64,000 nucleotides of DNA. It comes from Gigantopelta aegis (taxonomy: Eukaryota > Mollusca > Gastropoda > Neomphalida > Peltospiridae). The notes below the pieces were generated by a model. That model was not told where the DNA came from. It made no database searches and saw only the letters and a list, made by a program, of their open reading frames with translations. The position numbers were made by a program, and so were the translations under genes. Location of the stretch: assembly GCF_016097555.1 (NCBI RefSeq), contig NC_054702.1, positions 110,709,014 through 110,773,013 of the forward strand. The letters are read 5' to 3'. Below are positions 14,201 to 24,300 of this stretch, piece by piece (the first letter of the stretch is position 1; each line of letters begins with the position of its first letter).

Positions 14201-15402
14201 ATTCCCCAACATATAGTTTTCCCGGACTTTGTTTTTTCACAGTTTGACTTAATGGGAATTTGTCTATTTTGTGACAGAGTTGTGTCCCTTGAACAGAGCT
14301 AGCTCTGGGCAAACACAATATAGTGATTTCCCTAAAAATTTGGCAAGGCATGATACACCAAACACTTTTGAGGCATTTTTACCATTTTCGGGGCACTTGT
14401 TTTTCATTAAAAATACACAAAAATTAATTGAAATAACATTAATGTAATTTATGTGCTTGCTTTAATAAATGAATGGCAAAAGATATAAAGGGCATATTTT
14501 ATTAATTAATAATACCGTTTTGGGTGTTTTATAAAGGCAATTTTAGAATTAATTAGTGAAAAAGGGTTGTTTAATCTCAGGGCACAATGGTGCTGATTAA
14601 GGCAAGATGGTGCTAGACTATCGAGGCATGGTGCTGCACCATGCTAAAACAAGCTAGGGAAAACACTAGAATATATCATCAAATTATCTATTAAACTTTA
14701 AAAATTGCAGACACCCAGTTAGGTTCTTACAAAGTGTCAATTATTACTTAAAATGACTGCGCCAAATTAAAATTCACCACTTCTTTTTAAAAATTGCATT
14801 TGGCGAGTGCCAGAGCTAGACCTGCTTTTGATCTAACAGAGAGGGAAATTTAGCCAATAGTTGGCCACATTTCCCCCAGGGAACATATTGCTTTACCAGT
14901 ATTCTCAGAATGCTTATTTTTCCTAATTTTGAAGTCCCAATTCTAAATGTAAATTTGTTTTCATATATTTATGTATTTGGCTCTTTGTGTTTGTTACAGA
15001 CATGTGTCCTTTGTTGATTGTCCTGGTCACGACATTCTTATGGCTACCATGTTGAACGGTGCTGCTGTCATGGATGCAGCTTTGTTACTGATTGGTGAGT
15101 TAGGTGATTTTTCACAAAACTTAACCTTAGTTTCACACAAACATAAATTTGTGACTGAAAACCGATTGTTAAAATTTGAAATAATTTACAGCAAAAAAAA
15201 TTTCTTCCCTACTTTGTTTGATCAATCATCCATGATGATGTCACTTCCTCTGTGTGAAATGGAAGCCAACCATAAGTAATATTTAAATATTAAATGTAAA
15301 CTTACTTAAGAATTGTTTGTCATGTTTTGTGAATTTATAGATGTATAACAGTCATAAATTGAATAAAATAACTAATTTTGTGATGGTACACATTACTAAA
15401 TA

Positions 15403-15433
<31 letters not shown>

Positions 15434-18400
15434 CAAACAATTTTATAATTACAAACAATACTTCTATTCAGTTAAAAATACACCAAAATAAGATTTTAGC
15501 CTCCTTTCCATGACATGTTTTATGTAATGACATCATCTTTTGAGGTTTATCAAAGGATAACATTCATTTTTTAAGTGACATCATCCAATCTAAATAGCCC
15601 CTGCGCGTGCTGTAACCTCACCGTGGTGCAGGGGTGTAACATTCTCTTTGAGAATGGCCAATACAGCATAAATTGAAGTTTAGAGTAAGATTCGGTGTCC
15701 GTAAAATTCTGTGATATTTGTATTTGTATTTGTATTTTTGCACAGTTCTTTACACTGTTTTTGTTTAAACCTTGAATTTTTATATTGATGTTGATCATCA
15801 CTTTATTTGTTTGCATTACCATAGTTTGACACCCAATAGCCGATGTATTTTTCGTGCTGGGGTGTCGTTAAACATTCATTCATTCATTCATTCATTCCAA
15901 TCTAAATAGAGTAAATTGTATAAATGCGGGAATTTTTTAATTATCTTGCAATGTGTTTCTTTTATTAGACCGTTTTGCTAAAACACTTTGACTTGTGTAC
16001 ATTTATATTTTATGAAGAAATGAGTATACACAACATCACAAAATAATTGTCTGCCATATAATCTTGGGGTAGGATGTGTAGTACTAAAGATTAACTTCAG
16101 TATTTAGCTATGCAGATGGTATTTCAGCTGAACCCAATTTTGTTTTAGCAATTTGGCAAATTTAGTAAACAAAATTCTGGAGCCAAATTCAAGTTTTAGT
16201 TTGCCAAACAAATTTATTGTGAAATCCTTTATTTTTGAGGGCTTAAATTTTCATGGTTTTGTTACCCATCCCCGCCACTTGATGTTTTGCTAAAAACAAA
16301 ACAAAACACATTTTGTTGGGTACCGTACTTGAATTTCTTGAACAAAAAGGTAGGATCATAAATTCATATTATATGTATACATGTGTTTTTTGGTGATATG
16401 ATGATAAAGTATATTTCCCAAATTCCAATCAAAGTTTGCCTATGTCGATGTAGCAAATGGCAGCTTAAACCTTGTACTGTGATTAGTAAGCATTCTGTGT
16501 TTCAGCTGGAAATGAATCATGTCCACAACCACAGACATCAGAACATCTGGCTGCCGTCGAGATCATGAAGCTCAAACACATCCTCATTTTACAAAACAAA
16601 ATAGATCTTGTCAAGGAAACGCAGGCAAAGGAACAGTATGAACAGATATTAGCTTTTGTCAAAGGTAAATTATTAAAGACCTTTTCTATTTACTGGACAT
16701 TTTGCTTTTAATAACTAATTTAAGTTATGTAAATTGCTTGTAGATTTATTACTGTTACAGTATTTTGAAAACAAAAAAATTTACAAGATGAAAATATGAA
16801 GTATTTATATTTGAAATTTCCTTTTGCATATCTAAAACCCCCCCCCCCCCCCCCCCCCCCAAATCTTCATATTGTTGATGTTAAGAGGACCAAGCCAACA
16901 AGCTCGAGACATTAGTAGTTGGTGATATACCTAATAATTATTGGTGAAAATTATGCCATAGAACTTCTCGATCTCGACATACCCTAGGCTTTAGAAATTA
17001 CATTAAAAATTAAATATTTGATTTGATGTTCCTTTGCAACTACTCAGAAAATTTGTATTTTACTTTAAAGTGAAATTAAAAATGTTGTACTACAAAAGAG
17101 CAACTTTTAAAACACATAGATTTTTATTTTAAAATCTTTTGTCCAGGTACTGTAGCTGAGGGAGCTCCAGTGATTCCAGTATCAGCCCAGCTGAAATACA
17201 ACATTGATGTGGTGTGCGAGTACGTCGTCAAACAGATTCCAGTACCCATCCGCGACTTTCTGTCGGAGCCCAGGCTAATTGGTAATTTGGTATTGTGGTT
17301 TTTGCTTATTTTCTTTAAGTATGAAACCACTAATTCCCATTTATTACTTTGTATAGCATCTTGTTCTAGTGGTGTCTTTAAACAAAACAAATTTTAACTA
17401 TTTTTTTTCTTCTTCTTTATTTTGTATAGCATCTTAATATACACCGATTCAGGAAAAGGACTGTATTGTAAAGCAGGAGTTGCATGTTTTTTCTCAATAA
17501 TGTGGTATTTTGCACAGAATGTATTCTGACAGCAAGAAACCTGTTAATTGAGTATATGTTGTATTGAATTAATGTTGGCCTCACCTTCACCAAATAAGAA
17601 GGCAGGTACTTTCTTGAAATGGCAACAGCATTAGTTCTACATTTTTGTATTTAGCTCTCTTTGTCACAAAAGTTCCAAATCAATCCAAAGTTGCACATTT
17701 GAAGGCCATCTAAATGGATTTTTGAACAAAACTAATTATTTAAAATTAGTATAATTAAAAAAAAAAAAGATTATCTAATAGAGTGGTTTGTTTTTTGCAG
17801 TAATTCGATCGTTTGATGTGAATAAACCAGGGTGTGAGGTTGATGACCTGAAGGGTGGTGTTGCAGGCGGCAGTATACTCAGAGGTGTACTCAAGGTAAA
17901 CTGGATCATTTGTCAAATATAGCACCAGGGAACGGTTTGTTCTCAAAATCTTGATTGAAAATTGATTAGCAATTACTGGTTAATGTTTTAAAATTTGTAT
18001 CGATCTCTGAAACTTGCAGAGCAAATCGCGATGTGATACTGAATAAAATGTTCCTAGAACATGTAAAACATAATTCACTAAAGATTATAAAAATGTTTCC
18101 CTCTAAGAAGAAAAAATTACTCCTGTCCAATTAGGTACACTTGACATTTTATAACATTTTTATTATTTAACTTTGTTCCTGTTTTCCTGTTTCATTATAT
18201 TAATCTGGAATTTGTTTTTATATATAAAACTCAAATAATGGAAGTTACTTAATTGAAATAGATGTTTACCTGGATTGCTTTATTTATATATGAGTAATAT
18301 TAAAGAGGGAACATTATTTAAAAACTAACCAGATCTGTAAATATCTGTAACTTAATGGAACATAATTAATGTCAAAGCTGACAGATGTACTTTTTTTTTA

Positions 18401-20576
18401 AAAACATCTATGTTGTCATTTTTCAGGTAGGTCAGAAAATAGAAGTGCGACCTGGTATTGTTTCACGCGATCAGGATGGCAAGTTGACCTGTCGGCCGAT
18501 TCTCTCTCGGATTGTTTCACTCTTTGCCGAACAGAATGATCTTCAGTATGCAGTGCCTGGTGGATTAATTGGTGAGATTAACTAAGTCTGACTATCGGTG
18601 TAAGCTTCATAGTGAATCAAAGCTAACTCTGGAACTCTCCAGAACTGCCAGTTGTGAAGTTTAAATACAAGTAGCCAATTTTATTTTAATTTGGTGAAAT
18701 AATTTCATGTAATTATTGCAATTTTGTTAAAAAAAATTTTTTACTAGATAATTTGGTGACATTTTCCTCACACCCAGAATTAGCCCTGTGATAGAATAGG
18801 ACGGGCAATATGAAAACTTATGTGAATTGGCATGTTTAATGAGCCTTTAAGCTAATTAGCATGTTCATAAGCCTTTGTTGGATTTTTTTTTTTTAATGAA
18901 TATTCATTAACAAAGGGTTTCCAGCTGTGTAGAAAGATGTTTATTATATATATCTAATTATGAAAATGGTAAAACTATTAAATCAGTCGTAAATCAATGC
19001 ATAAAACAAACCATATTGTTATAAAAATAGTAACTTCATCTCATGAATAGGAGGGCGAAACAGGATCACTATATGCACAGATCTTAGGGAAAAAACCTAC
19101 AGCTTCACACACACACACACACACACCCCCCAGTCATCCTGGTTACAATAAAGCCACTCCCATGTATGTAACTGTTTCAGGTGTTGGCACAAAGATTGAC
19201 CCGACATTGTGCCGTGCAGACAGGATGGTGGGCCAGGTGATTGGAACCATTGGTGCTTTACCAGATATCTACACAGAGCTGGAAATATCTTTCTTCTTGC
19301 TACGTCGGCTTCTCGGAGTCAAAATGGAAGGAGATAAGAAAGGGGCAAAGGTGAACAGTTAAATACAAAAATTAAAATTGTCAAAAGTTTTCAAAGACAG
19401 TTTACTGTAGCAGTGTATTTATGTTGGTTATATTTTGTTATGAAGTAGGTAAGAAAGGGGCAAAGGTGAACCGTTAAATACAAAAATTAACTTTATGAAA
19501 GTTCTCAGTTGGACAATTTCAGGTAGCAATGTGTTTATGTGTGTCCCTAACAGAATATTTTGTTGTGAATTACACCCTTTAAATTTTTTTACTGTCTCTG
19601 AGAAAAAATTATTTGTGATGTGATACTGAACAAAATGTTCCTCAATTCCTTAATTCCCTGAATGTTGTGATTTGGTAAATTCTGAAACCAGCATTTGATC
19701 TTTTATATCCGAGCTGTTAGTTCATTAATCATGATTTATTAGTTAGTTAAAGTTTTGCAGTACTATAATACTGAGATTTTCCGACACTATCAAATGAAAA
19801 CAAGATTTTTTGCTTAAACTAGGAAGTTTTTATTATTTACTAAATTTTATCAATTAAATACAGTTTTTACACCAAGAGTTATGCCTTTGTTTTGGTGATT
19901 TTAAGAATTTTTTTATTAACAGTTGTCTGATTTTATTTCAGGTGCAAAAGCTAACGAAGAATGAGATATTGATGGTGAATATTGGTTCTTTGTCCACTGG
20001 AGGCAGAGTGCTTGCTGTCAGGGCTGATTTGGCTAAAGTTGGTCTCACCAACCCAGTGTGTACAGAAATAGGAGAGAAAATTGCTTTAAGTCGACGGGTC
20101 GAGAAACATTGGAGGTTAGTGCAGTTTTGTTTACCATGTTGGCTTTCTATGCTCGAGTGCAGTGACACTTATTGTTGAAATCAATTAGCAGATGGATGAA
20201 TTGTTTTAGGACAGATCCTGTGATATGAACTCTAGATGGTAGGTGTGACCATGTAGTATGAAAATAATTATGATATGGTGTTTGAATTAATTAATCGGAA
20301 TTGTACCTTATAACTGTGATATGATGTTTTGAGTTGGTGAACCAGACATGTACCTTAGAACAGTTGTATGAATTATGTGGGAGAGTCATAACTAAAGATA
20401 TTTTCCAGGCTAATATTGCTGTAGCATTCTAACCGAAGCAGACATATTTCGTTTACACATTTACATATGCTTAAATACCTGTTACTTGTATGCTAAAATA
20501 CCTGTTACTTGTTTACAGATTGATAGGATGGGGTCAGATCAGAAGAGGTGTCAAGGTCAATCCAGAAAACAATTAA
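2017..20576 (+). CDS. EIF2S3: Eukaryotic translation initiation factor 2 subunit gamma (complete, 13 exons)
   Basis: This is the GTP-binding subunit of eIF2, which brings initiator Met-tRNA to the 40S ribosome in the cytoplasm. Exons, all with GT/AG borders: 2017-2088, 11382-11445, 12055-12116, 12429-12494, 14013-14134, 15000-15094, 16506-16664, 17147-17281, 17801-17895, 18427-18571, 19181-19350, 19942-20114 and 20519-20576. They sum to 1416 bases, 471 aa plus stop, against 472 aa in human. Reading phases match at every junction. The start [20 protein letters not shown] aligns with the human N terminus. G1 is GHVAHGKST (residues ~49-57), G3 is DCPGH (~135-139) and G4 is NKID (~191-194). A Cys cluster [11 protein letters not shown] (~96-106) marks the zinc knuckle. 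The C-terminal domains run through [16 protein letters not shown] and WGQIRRGV. Intron 1 is 9.3 kb and hosts an antisense hAT-derived gene. The end of exon 11 is duplicated in the following intron. Identification is certain; exon edges were read by eye. Confidence 0.97.
2545..3512. repeat. Fold-back element with arrays of a GGGGCGAGTTGACCAG unit
   Basis: The left arm (2545-2580) holds two reverse-strand units, GGGGCGAGTTGATTTT and GGGGCGAGTTAACCTG. Next to it, 2581-2612 is inverted relative to 3237-3263 (core TTCAAAGTAAATTTAAAT). The right arm (3388-3512) carries six forward units of 19-24 bases, for example GGGGCAAGTTGACCAACTGTT. I see no coding sequence inside. It lies in intron 1 of eIF2 gamma. 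The same unit grammar recurs at 11897-11994 and 45392-45914 in a second family. Confidence 0.6.
3893..4012 (-). repeat. SINE fragment, subfamily 1 (3' half, reverse)
   Basis: Reading + to -, it begins GAAATGTTTTATTTAACGAC and ends GAGGAAACCCGCTGTCGCC, the reverse complement of the 3' half of the SINE seen whole at 35523-35840. The tRNA-derived head is absent. Confidence 0.85.
4389..4522 (+). repeat. Repeat rich in GGCAC / AAGGCAA words, copy 1
   Basis: It starts CAGGCATCGAATTTTA and continues with repeated GGGCACGGCAA, GGGGCACCAAGGCAA and CACGAAGGCAA words. A second copy with the same opening lies in reverse orientation at 11051-11193. No ends or target duplication could be fixed. Confidence 0.45.
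5406..10599 (-). CDS. hAT-transposase-derived gene (ZNF862/C17orf113-like), four exons, open
   Basis: Exons in order on the minus strand: 10511-10599, 7955-8770, 7573-7831 and 5406-6614. All borders are GT/AG and phases fit, giving about 790 aa. The start is [14 protein letters not shown], a basic N terminus. Around residues 95-170 lies a TTF/BED-like zinc-binding region (WDWIGF...[13 protein letters not shown]...[10 protein letters not shown]). The hAT RNase-H fold shows its three expected acidic positions: [19 protein letters not shown] and [12 protein letters not shown]. The last of these opens the C-terminal dimerisation region (about 40 aa, through [12 protein letters not shown]). The tail is acidic (QVDSDTDTD). 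It lies antisense within intron 1 of eIF2 gamma. Family knowledge: such genes are either domesticated hAT copies or live transposons. No stop breaks the frame and I could not find terminal repeats or an 8-bp duplication, so domesticated and autonomous both stay possible. Confidence 0.8.
6981..7230. mobile_element. hAT-type MITE end with poly-G tract, interrupted by a SINE fragment
   Basis: It opens CAGTGGCGGATCCAGAAAA and runs into 23 G (7008-7030). This CAGTGGCGGATCCAG opening recurs in altered form near 41738. A reverse SINE fragment fills 7043-7165 (GTTTTATTTAACGACGC ... GAGGAAACCCGCTGC), and GGGGGGCCCGGGCC at 7210 may be the resumed element. The right end is not clear. Confidence 0.5.
9300..9462. 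mobile_element. Short hAT MITE with perfect 8-bp target duplication
   Basis: The left end CAGTGGCGTAACTACG and right end GTTACGCTACTG form imperfect terminal inverted repeats (CAGT[G/A]GCGTAAC). Both sides carry the same 8 bases, ATTCAAAT (9292-9299 and 9463-9470), the target-site duplication length of hAT elements. The inside is 163 bases dominated by a G run on the left and C runs on the right, so one strand can fold into a G/C hairpin. It has no coding capacity. Confidence 0.85.
9640..10500. other. Unassigned CpG-containing stretch upstream of hAT-gene intron 1
   Basis: This segment has more CG dinucleotides than its neighbours (for example around 9650-9800), plus a short (ATGT)n run near 10313-10340. 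I see no exon with convincing borders and no known repeat. It lies in the first introns of both overlapping genes. Confidence 0.25.
11051..11193 (-). repeat. Repeat rich in GGCAC / AAGGCAA words, copy 2
   Basis: On the minus strand it opens CAGGCATCGAATTTTA, as the copy at 4389 does, then carries ACGGCAACGACGGCAAGTG and further GGCAAGGAAAATGCC-like words. Both copies sit in intron 1 of eIF2 gamma in opposite orientations. Confidence 0.45.
11236..11286. repeat. Compound (CT)n(AT)n microsatellite
   Basis: A run of CT dinucleotides switches cleanly to AT dinucleotides. It ends about 95 bases upstream of eIF2 gamma exon 2. Confidence 0.95.
11897..11994 (+). repeat. Short copy of the GGTACGAAATGAC repeat family
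   Basis: Units such as ATGGTATGAAATGAC, ATGGTGTGAATGATTGGG, AGGTGTGAAATGACC and ATGGTATGAATTAACC follow one another. The block ends CAGCAACCCTT, nearly the same exit (CTAACAACCCTT) as the large copy at 45392-45914. C-to-T changes at CG positions suggest an older copy. It ends 60 bases before eIF2 gamma exon 3. Confidence 0.6.
12971..13797. mobile_element. Non-autonomous DNA transposon with TACCGTATTTGACCGGAAAT ends
   Basis: The left end TACCGTATTTGACCGGAAAT and the right end read in reverse are identical for 20 bases, and similarity continues weakly (AAGCCC against TAGCAC). Outside both ends lies TA, consistent with a TA target duplication but too short to prove it. The ~830-base interior has no transposase frame. 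It sits in eIF2 gamma intron 4. Confidence 0.7.
15403..15431. repeat. Poly-C run of 29
   Basis: An uninterrupted run of 29 C in eIF2 gamma intron 6. Unlike several other long G/C runs in this window it has no hAT-like end beside it. Confidence 0.95.
15597..15895 (+). repeat. Retroposon with TGTCGTTAAACATTCATT tail (forward copy)
   Basis: It contains ACCTCACCGTGGTGCAGGGG, a small perfect hairpin (CATTCTC-TTT-GAGAATG), a (TATTTG)n stretch, then ACACCCAATAGCCGATGTA and GCTGGGGTGTCGTTAAAC with an (ATTC)n tail. This is the fullest of three copies in the window. The head does not look like a standard tRNA. Confidence 0.65.
16838..16860. repeat. Poly-C run of 23
   Basis: An uninterrupted run of 23 C in eIF2 gamma intron 7, without an adjacent recognisable element. 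Confidence 0.95.
17363..17420 (+). repeat. Extremely 5'-truncated SINE (tail only) with 15-bp target duplication
   Basis: The insert begins GTTCTAGTGGTGTCTTTAAA, the last ~35 bases of SINE subfamily 2, and continues into a T-rich stretch. TTTGTATAGCATCTT flanks it perfectly at 17348-17362 and 17421-17435. That is a target-primed insertion of the tail alone, in eIF2 gamma intron 8. Confidence 0.8.
18619..18789. mobile_element. MITE with GCTAGCCCT-like ends, copy A
   Basis: It runs from AAGCTAACTCTGG to GAATTAGCCCTG and shares with 24807-24993 the words CCAGTTGTGAA, CCAATTTTATTT and AATAATTTCA. It lies in eIF2 gamma intron 10. The target duplication is not clear. Confidence 0.5.
19335..19560 (+). 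repeat. Tandem duplication of the end of eIF2 gamma exon 11 with its donor site
   Basis: AAGAAAGGGGCAAAGGTGAA and about 90 following bases occur at 19336 and again at 19451, a 115-base offset, with scattered differences. The second copy therefore repeats the exon end plus a GT donor (decoy GT at 19466) inside the intron. Using it would extend the exon into a stop shortly after the true junction (AKVNS*). Confidence 0.75.
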
Positions 20577-20818
20577 AACAGAGAGGGATCATCTGAATTG
20601 GAAGTACATGTATTTCTAGATGTTGGAAGGTGCTCCAAGGAAAATTAATAGTGATTGAAGAAGTCTTGATAAAAATAGGATCAAAAACATCTGAAGACTT
20701 GATTGTCACAACAGTGATGGAACATTCCTTTTGCTTTTGAATATTTATGACATGTAAGGATTAATATATGTAACAATTTTATTTTTAAACTGGGATAAGG
20801 GACACTTTTCATTCAACA

Positions 20819-20967
20819 AATAAAGAAGAAGAAAAAAGATCCTTGGTGCCAAACAAAAAGGGTTTATGTAGATTAATTCCCAACATTTCATTGACGATGG
20901 CTACTGTGCCATGATAGGTTATCGAATTGGTTTTCATTTGTACAAAGACTTAAAATATTATAATAAA
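20819..20967 (+). terminator. eIF2 gamma polyadenylation signals
   Basis: Two AATAAA hexamers follow the stop codon, at 20819-20824 and 20962-20967. Either gives a short 3' UTR of about 260 to 410 bases. Which one is used cannot be seen from the sequence. Confidence 0.6.
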
Positions 20968-21177
20968 AATCTTTACAGTTACAAAGGGTTGTTGTTTTTC
21001 AAACAATTCTATGGCATAAACAAAAGTTGTTTCCTGGAACCTGGCCCTACCTAAACAAAAGGGTTGATACCTTTTTTTTGGAAGGGGGTGGGGAGGATTT
21101 AAAAAAAACCTAATATATAGGTGAAAAATAGTAAAAATGTAATTAAAAAACTGATTCTACCTAAATATTTTTGGCAC

Positions 21178-21368
21178 ATTCCTGGAAACAATTCCACAGA
21201 CATGATAGCACATACCACAGCCTTTGATATACCAGTCGTCGTGCAGTAGCTGGGACAAGAAATGGCCCGATGGGGCCCACCAACGGGATCGATCCCAGAC
21301 TGACTGCATCAAGCGAGTGCTTTACCACTGGGCTATGTCGGCTATTGGATGTCAAACATTTGGTCATT
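21178..21368 (-). repeat. SINE head plus abutting SINE fragment
   Basis: Reverse-oriented SINE sequence runs from CATTCCTGGAAACAATTCCA through ACGGGATCGATCCCAGACT (the B-box region) to CCACTGGGCTA. It is followed without a gap by CGGCTATTGGATGTCAAACA, which belongs near the other end of subfamily 2. It is a composite of two fragments. Confidence 0.75.
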
Positions 21369-21399
21369 CTAATTTGTAGTCATCCAAGAAAACCTGTTA

Positions 21400-24300
21400 C
21401 ATTTTTTTTATATCCACACATAATCTTTGTATAGAAAACTTGGGGGAGGGGAGATTATCAAAATTGTAAGGTGTTTAAACACTAAAAATTTGCATTTAGC
21501 ACTACTAGATTCTTGATGCCCAGTTCAGTTCCACTAAAGATTTTTCAACAAAATGTGTCTTTTTCTGTCGGCAAATTAAAAGTAAATCAAAAGTATTTAA
21601 AACCCGAACCACATTAACAACTATGATATGATAAATTACTCTCCTACCTTTAATTACTGATTTCCCCATAATTTTGCCTAGACCGAAACCATGAAAAAAC
21701 CAATAACAATGACACACACTAGATGATAACCATGTTGTCTATATCAACTAGGCCGATATCTCCTAGAACAAAAATAATGTATTTTTTCCCGTCCATCATA
21801 AAACCATAAAAAAAGTTTTATAATAATTAATACAACTTTGAGATAGTACCTTTAAAATGGAAACTTGTCTTTTAAAAGCCTTGTATTGAAATCACATTTC
21901 AGTGTTCTATTTCCCATTGCTACCCAAAAGCCACATTTGATTATTTTGAGCCTTTTCGTACTGTCGTCCTAAAAGTGGGGGCAGTGTGTTGTCGCATCCA
22001 CAACCTAATTAAATTAATGGTATGCCATGTGCCTTCACGCTACATTAGTGTTAACAAAAATTATAGTTTTCTCTATAGGCACAAGGATTGCTAAAACTTT
22101 AAAAAGACCGGCTATTGGATGTGAAACAAAAAAAACCCACCAAATTAATTGGTCAATATTAAATAAAAAAAAGTCAAAAATTAAATTAAAACTAAAAAGT
22201 TGTGCAAATTTATGTATGCTCTAGAAGATTCAAATCTAATATCTAATAGAGAAAAAGCAAACTCAAAGAATAAAATAAAACATTTGGTGGAATGAATATA
22301 TGATTTATTATTTAAAAACCCACCAAACAATTCCACAGGTGGGTGAATGAATATACACAAACACCTGAAGCACTTTTGAGTAGTCTTCTTAACAAAGCAA
22401 ATGACAAATATACAAATATAGAGCATCCATAACATCTTATAGGTTTTTGACAATGTAAACAACGATAAATATAGCCTTACATACAAGATATTTGTCACAA
22501 AATATATAGCTACTACCAGCACTTGTGTAAGAGCACCAACTTGAAACAGCACGTAATAATAATAAAGAACTTTGTTATGAAAATATTAATTACATTAAAA
22601 TATTCAGTTTACTCTCAAGTGGTTATTTTTAATTAATAATGGTGACAAAATTCTACATACATTTGTGGTGAAATGTTTCATGCTCATGGATTTTCAAAAT
22701 ATGTATTTTATGAACTTGTGGACGTTTAGAGAGTATCAGAATATCAAGAAACATAGATGTGCCACAAGCTACAAAATGGACATGATAGTAAGTTAAGTAA
22801 CCTAACCACATGGGTGATCAGAATGCATAAAATGACAAGAGCCAGGTCTGTGGAATATAGCTCAACATGTATCGGAGGTATGATGGGTTACAAGACCGAA
22901 CACCTCGGTACCTGCAAGTAGACCCACTGGGGCATTTCCTATTCTGCTGCTTTTTAAACATCCATTTGTTTCCCACATATATCAACCAGTGGAAGTGTCA
23001 CTTTAGTATAACTATATTTGACACTATTTGCAACAACAAATGACATGTCAATTAACAACCAAAATATTAAAACTTTTTACATGTATACCAAATAGCTTTA
23101 CATTGCATCACATAGCCCAAATGATACACATCTGACACATTTTGTCAACATTTTCACAAGAGTTCAAAGATTATTCAGTTTGGTTACCTCATTCCCCAGA
23201 CATTGCCAATAAAGGGGAACTATCACTCCCCATTATATGAGTCTTACTTCAAGGTGCGTGATTTTTAGCTCCCCGTAGCATGTGACTTTACATCAACATG
23301 CTAATGTCTTAAATGGCTTTCCATAATATAAATGAGGGAAGCAATTAATCACTCACCTCAATTGTTTTTCACGGTAAGGTCTGCATGCATCCTATAAACT
23401 ACACAATAATGTTGCTACTACAATGGATATTTGATCAACTTTACATTACTGCCTCCAACCTAGCCCTGAATGTCCAATTTTTATGCTCATTCTATCCCTC
23501 AACTATCATCTTATCATAAACTATCCCTTAATTTAATATAGCCAGAAATAAATACGTATTAATAACAAAACAGCTTATTACAAGATATTAAATAATTGCA
23601 AGGCACTGTAATTTAACCAACATGCTTATACATGTGAGCTTCTATGCTAAAACAAAAATTGAAGTTTTGTTACCTAAATTTTAATGAGAGAAAAACATAG
23701 ATGAGTGCGAACCTGCTTTGTACATTCATGAAAATAATGTTAATTCAATACAACTAAATCTGCAGTCAGGGGTAGAAACTAACACTAACCATGTCAACTT
23801 AAATGATGCAGATCTGTGTCTGGATGAGCCAGAAATGTTGACGGTCACATGGCTCCATGGGGTTAGTTTAAATATTTTCTATGAGGATTAGTACCCTTTC
23901 TAGTCTACCAGTCCACCAAGTACAATACAAATATTTAGTATCTACCCCAGACTGTTGTCACAAAATAACTGACATGTTATTAAAACATACATTAAACTGA
24001 AACACATAGTTGGTCCACTTCATGGTGGATGTAATAGTATTGTGATTTCACGAGTTGTTTCAGTGAAATTAATTAGATATACCATTAAACAAAATCCTGC
24101 ATTATTATAAGGTGATACGTTGGGGATGGGGGGTGGCTTCTGTAGCTGTTGGGATGAATACAGAACAAACCAGGCACTTCATTAACTCAAGGTTTAGTTA
24201 CTAATCAAAAGAAGTTAAAAATTGAGTGAAACCTATCTAAACCCGATCTAGCTGTGGTCCTAAGATCCGATTTAAGACGGGATCCGGTATTTAGAGGGTC

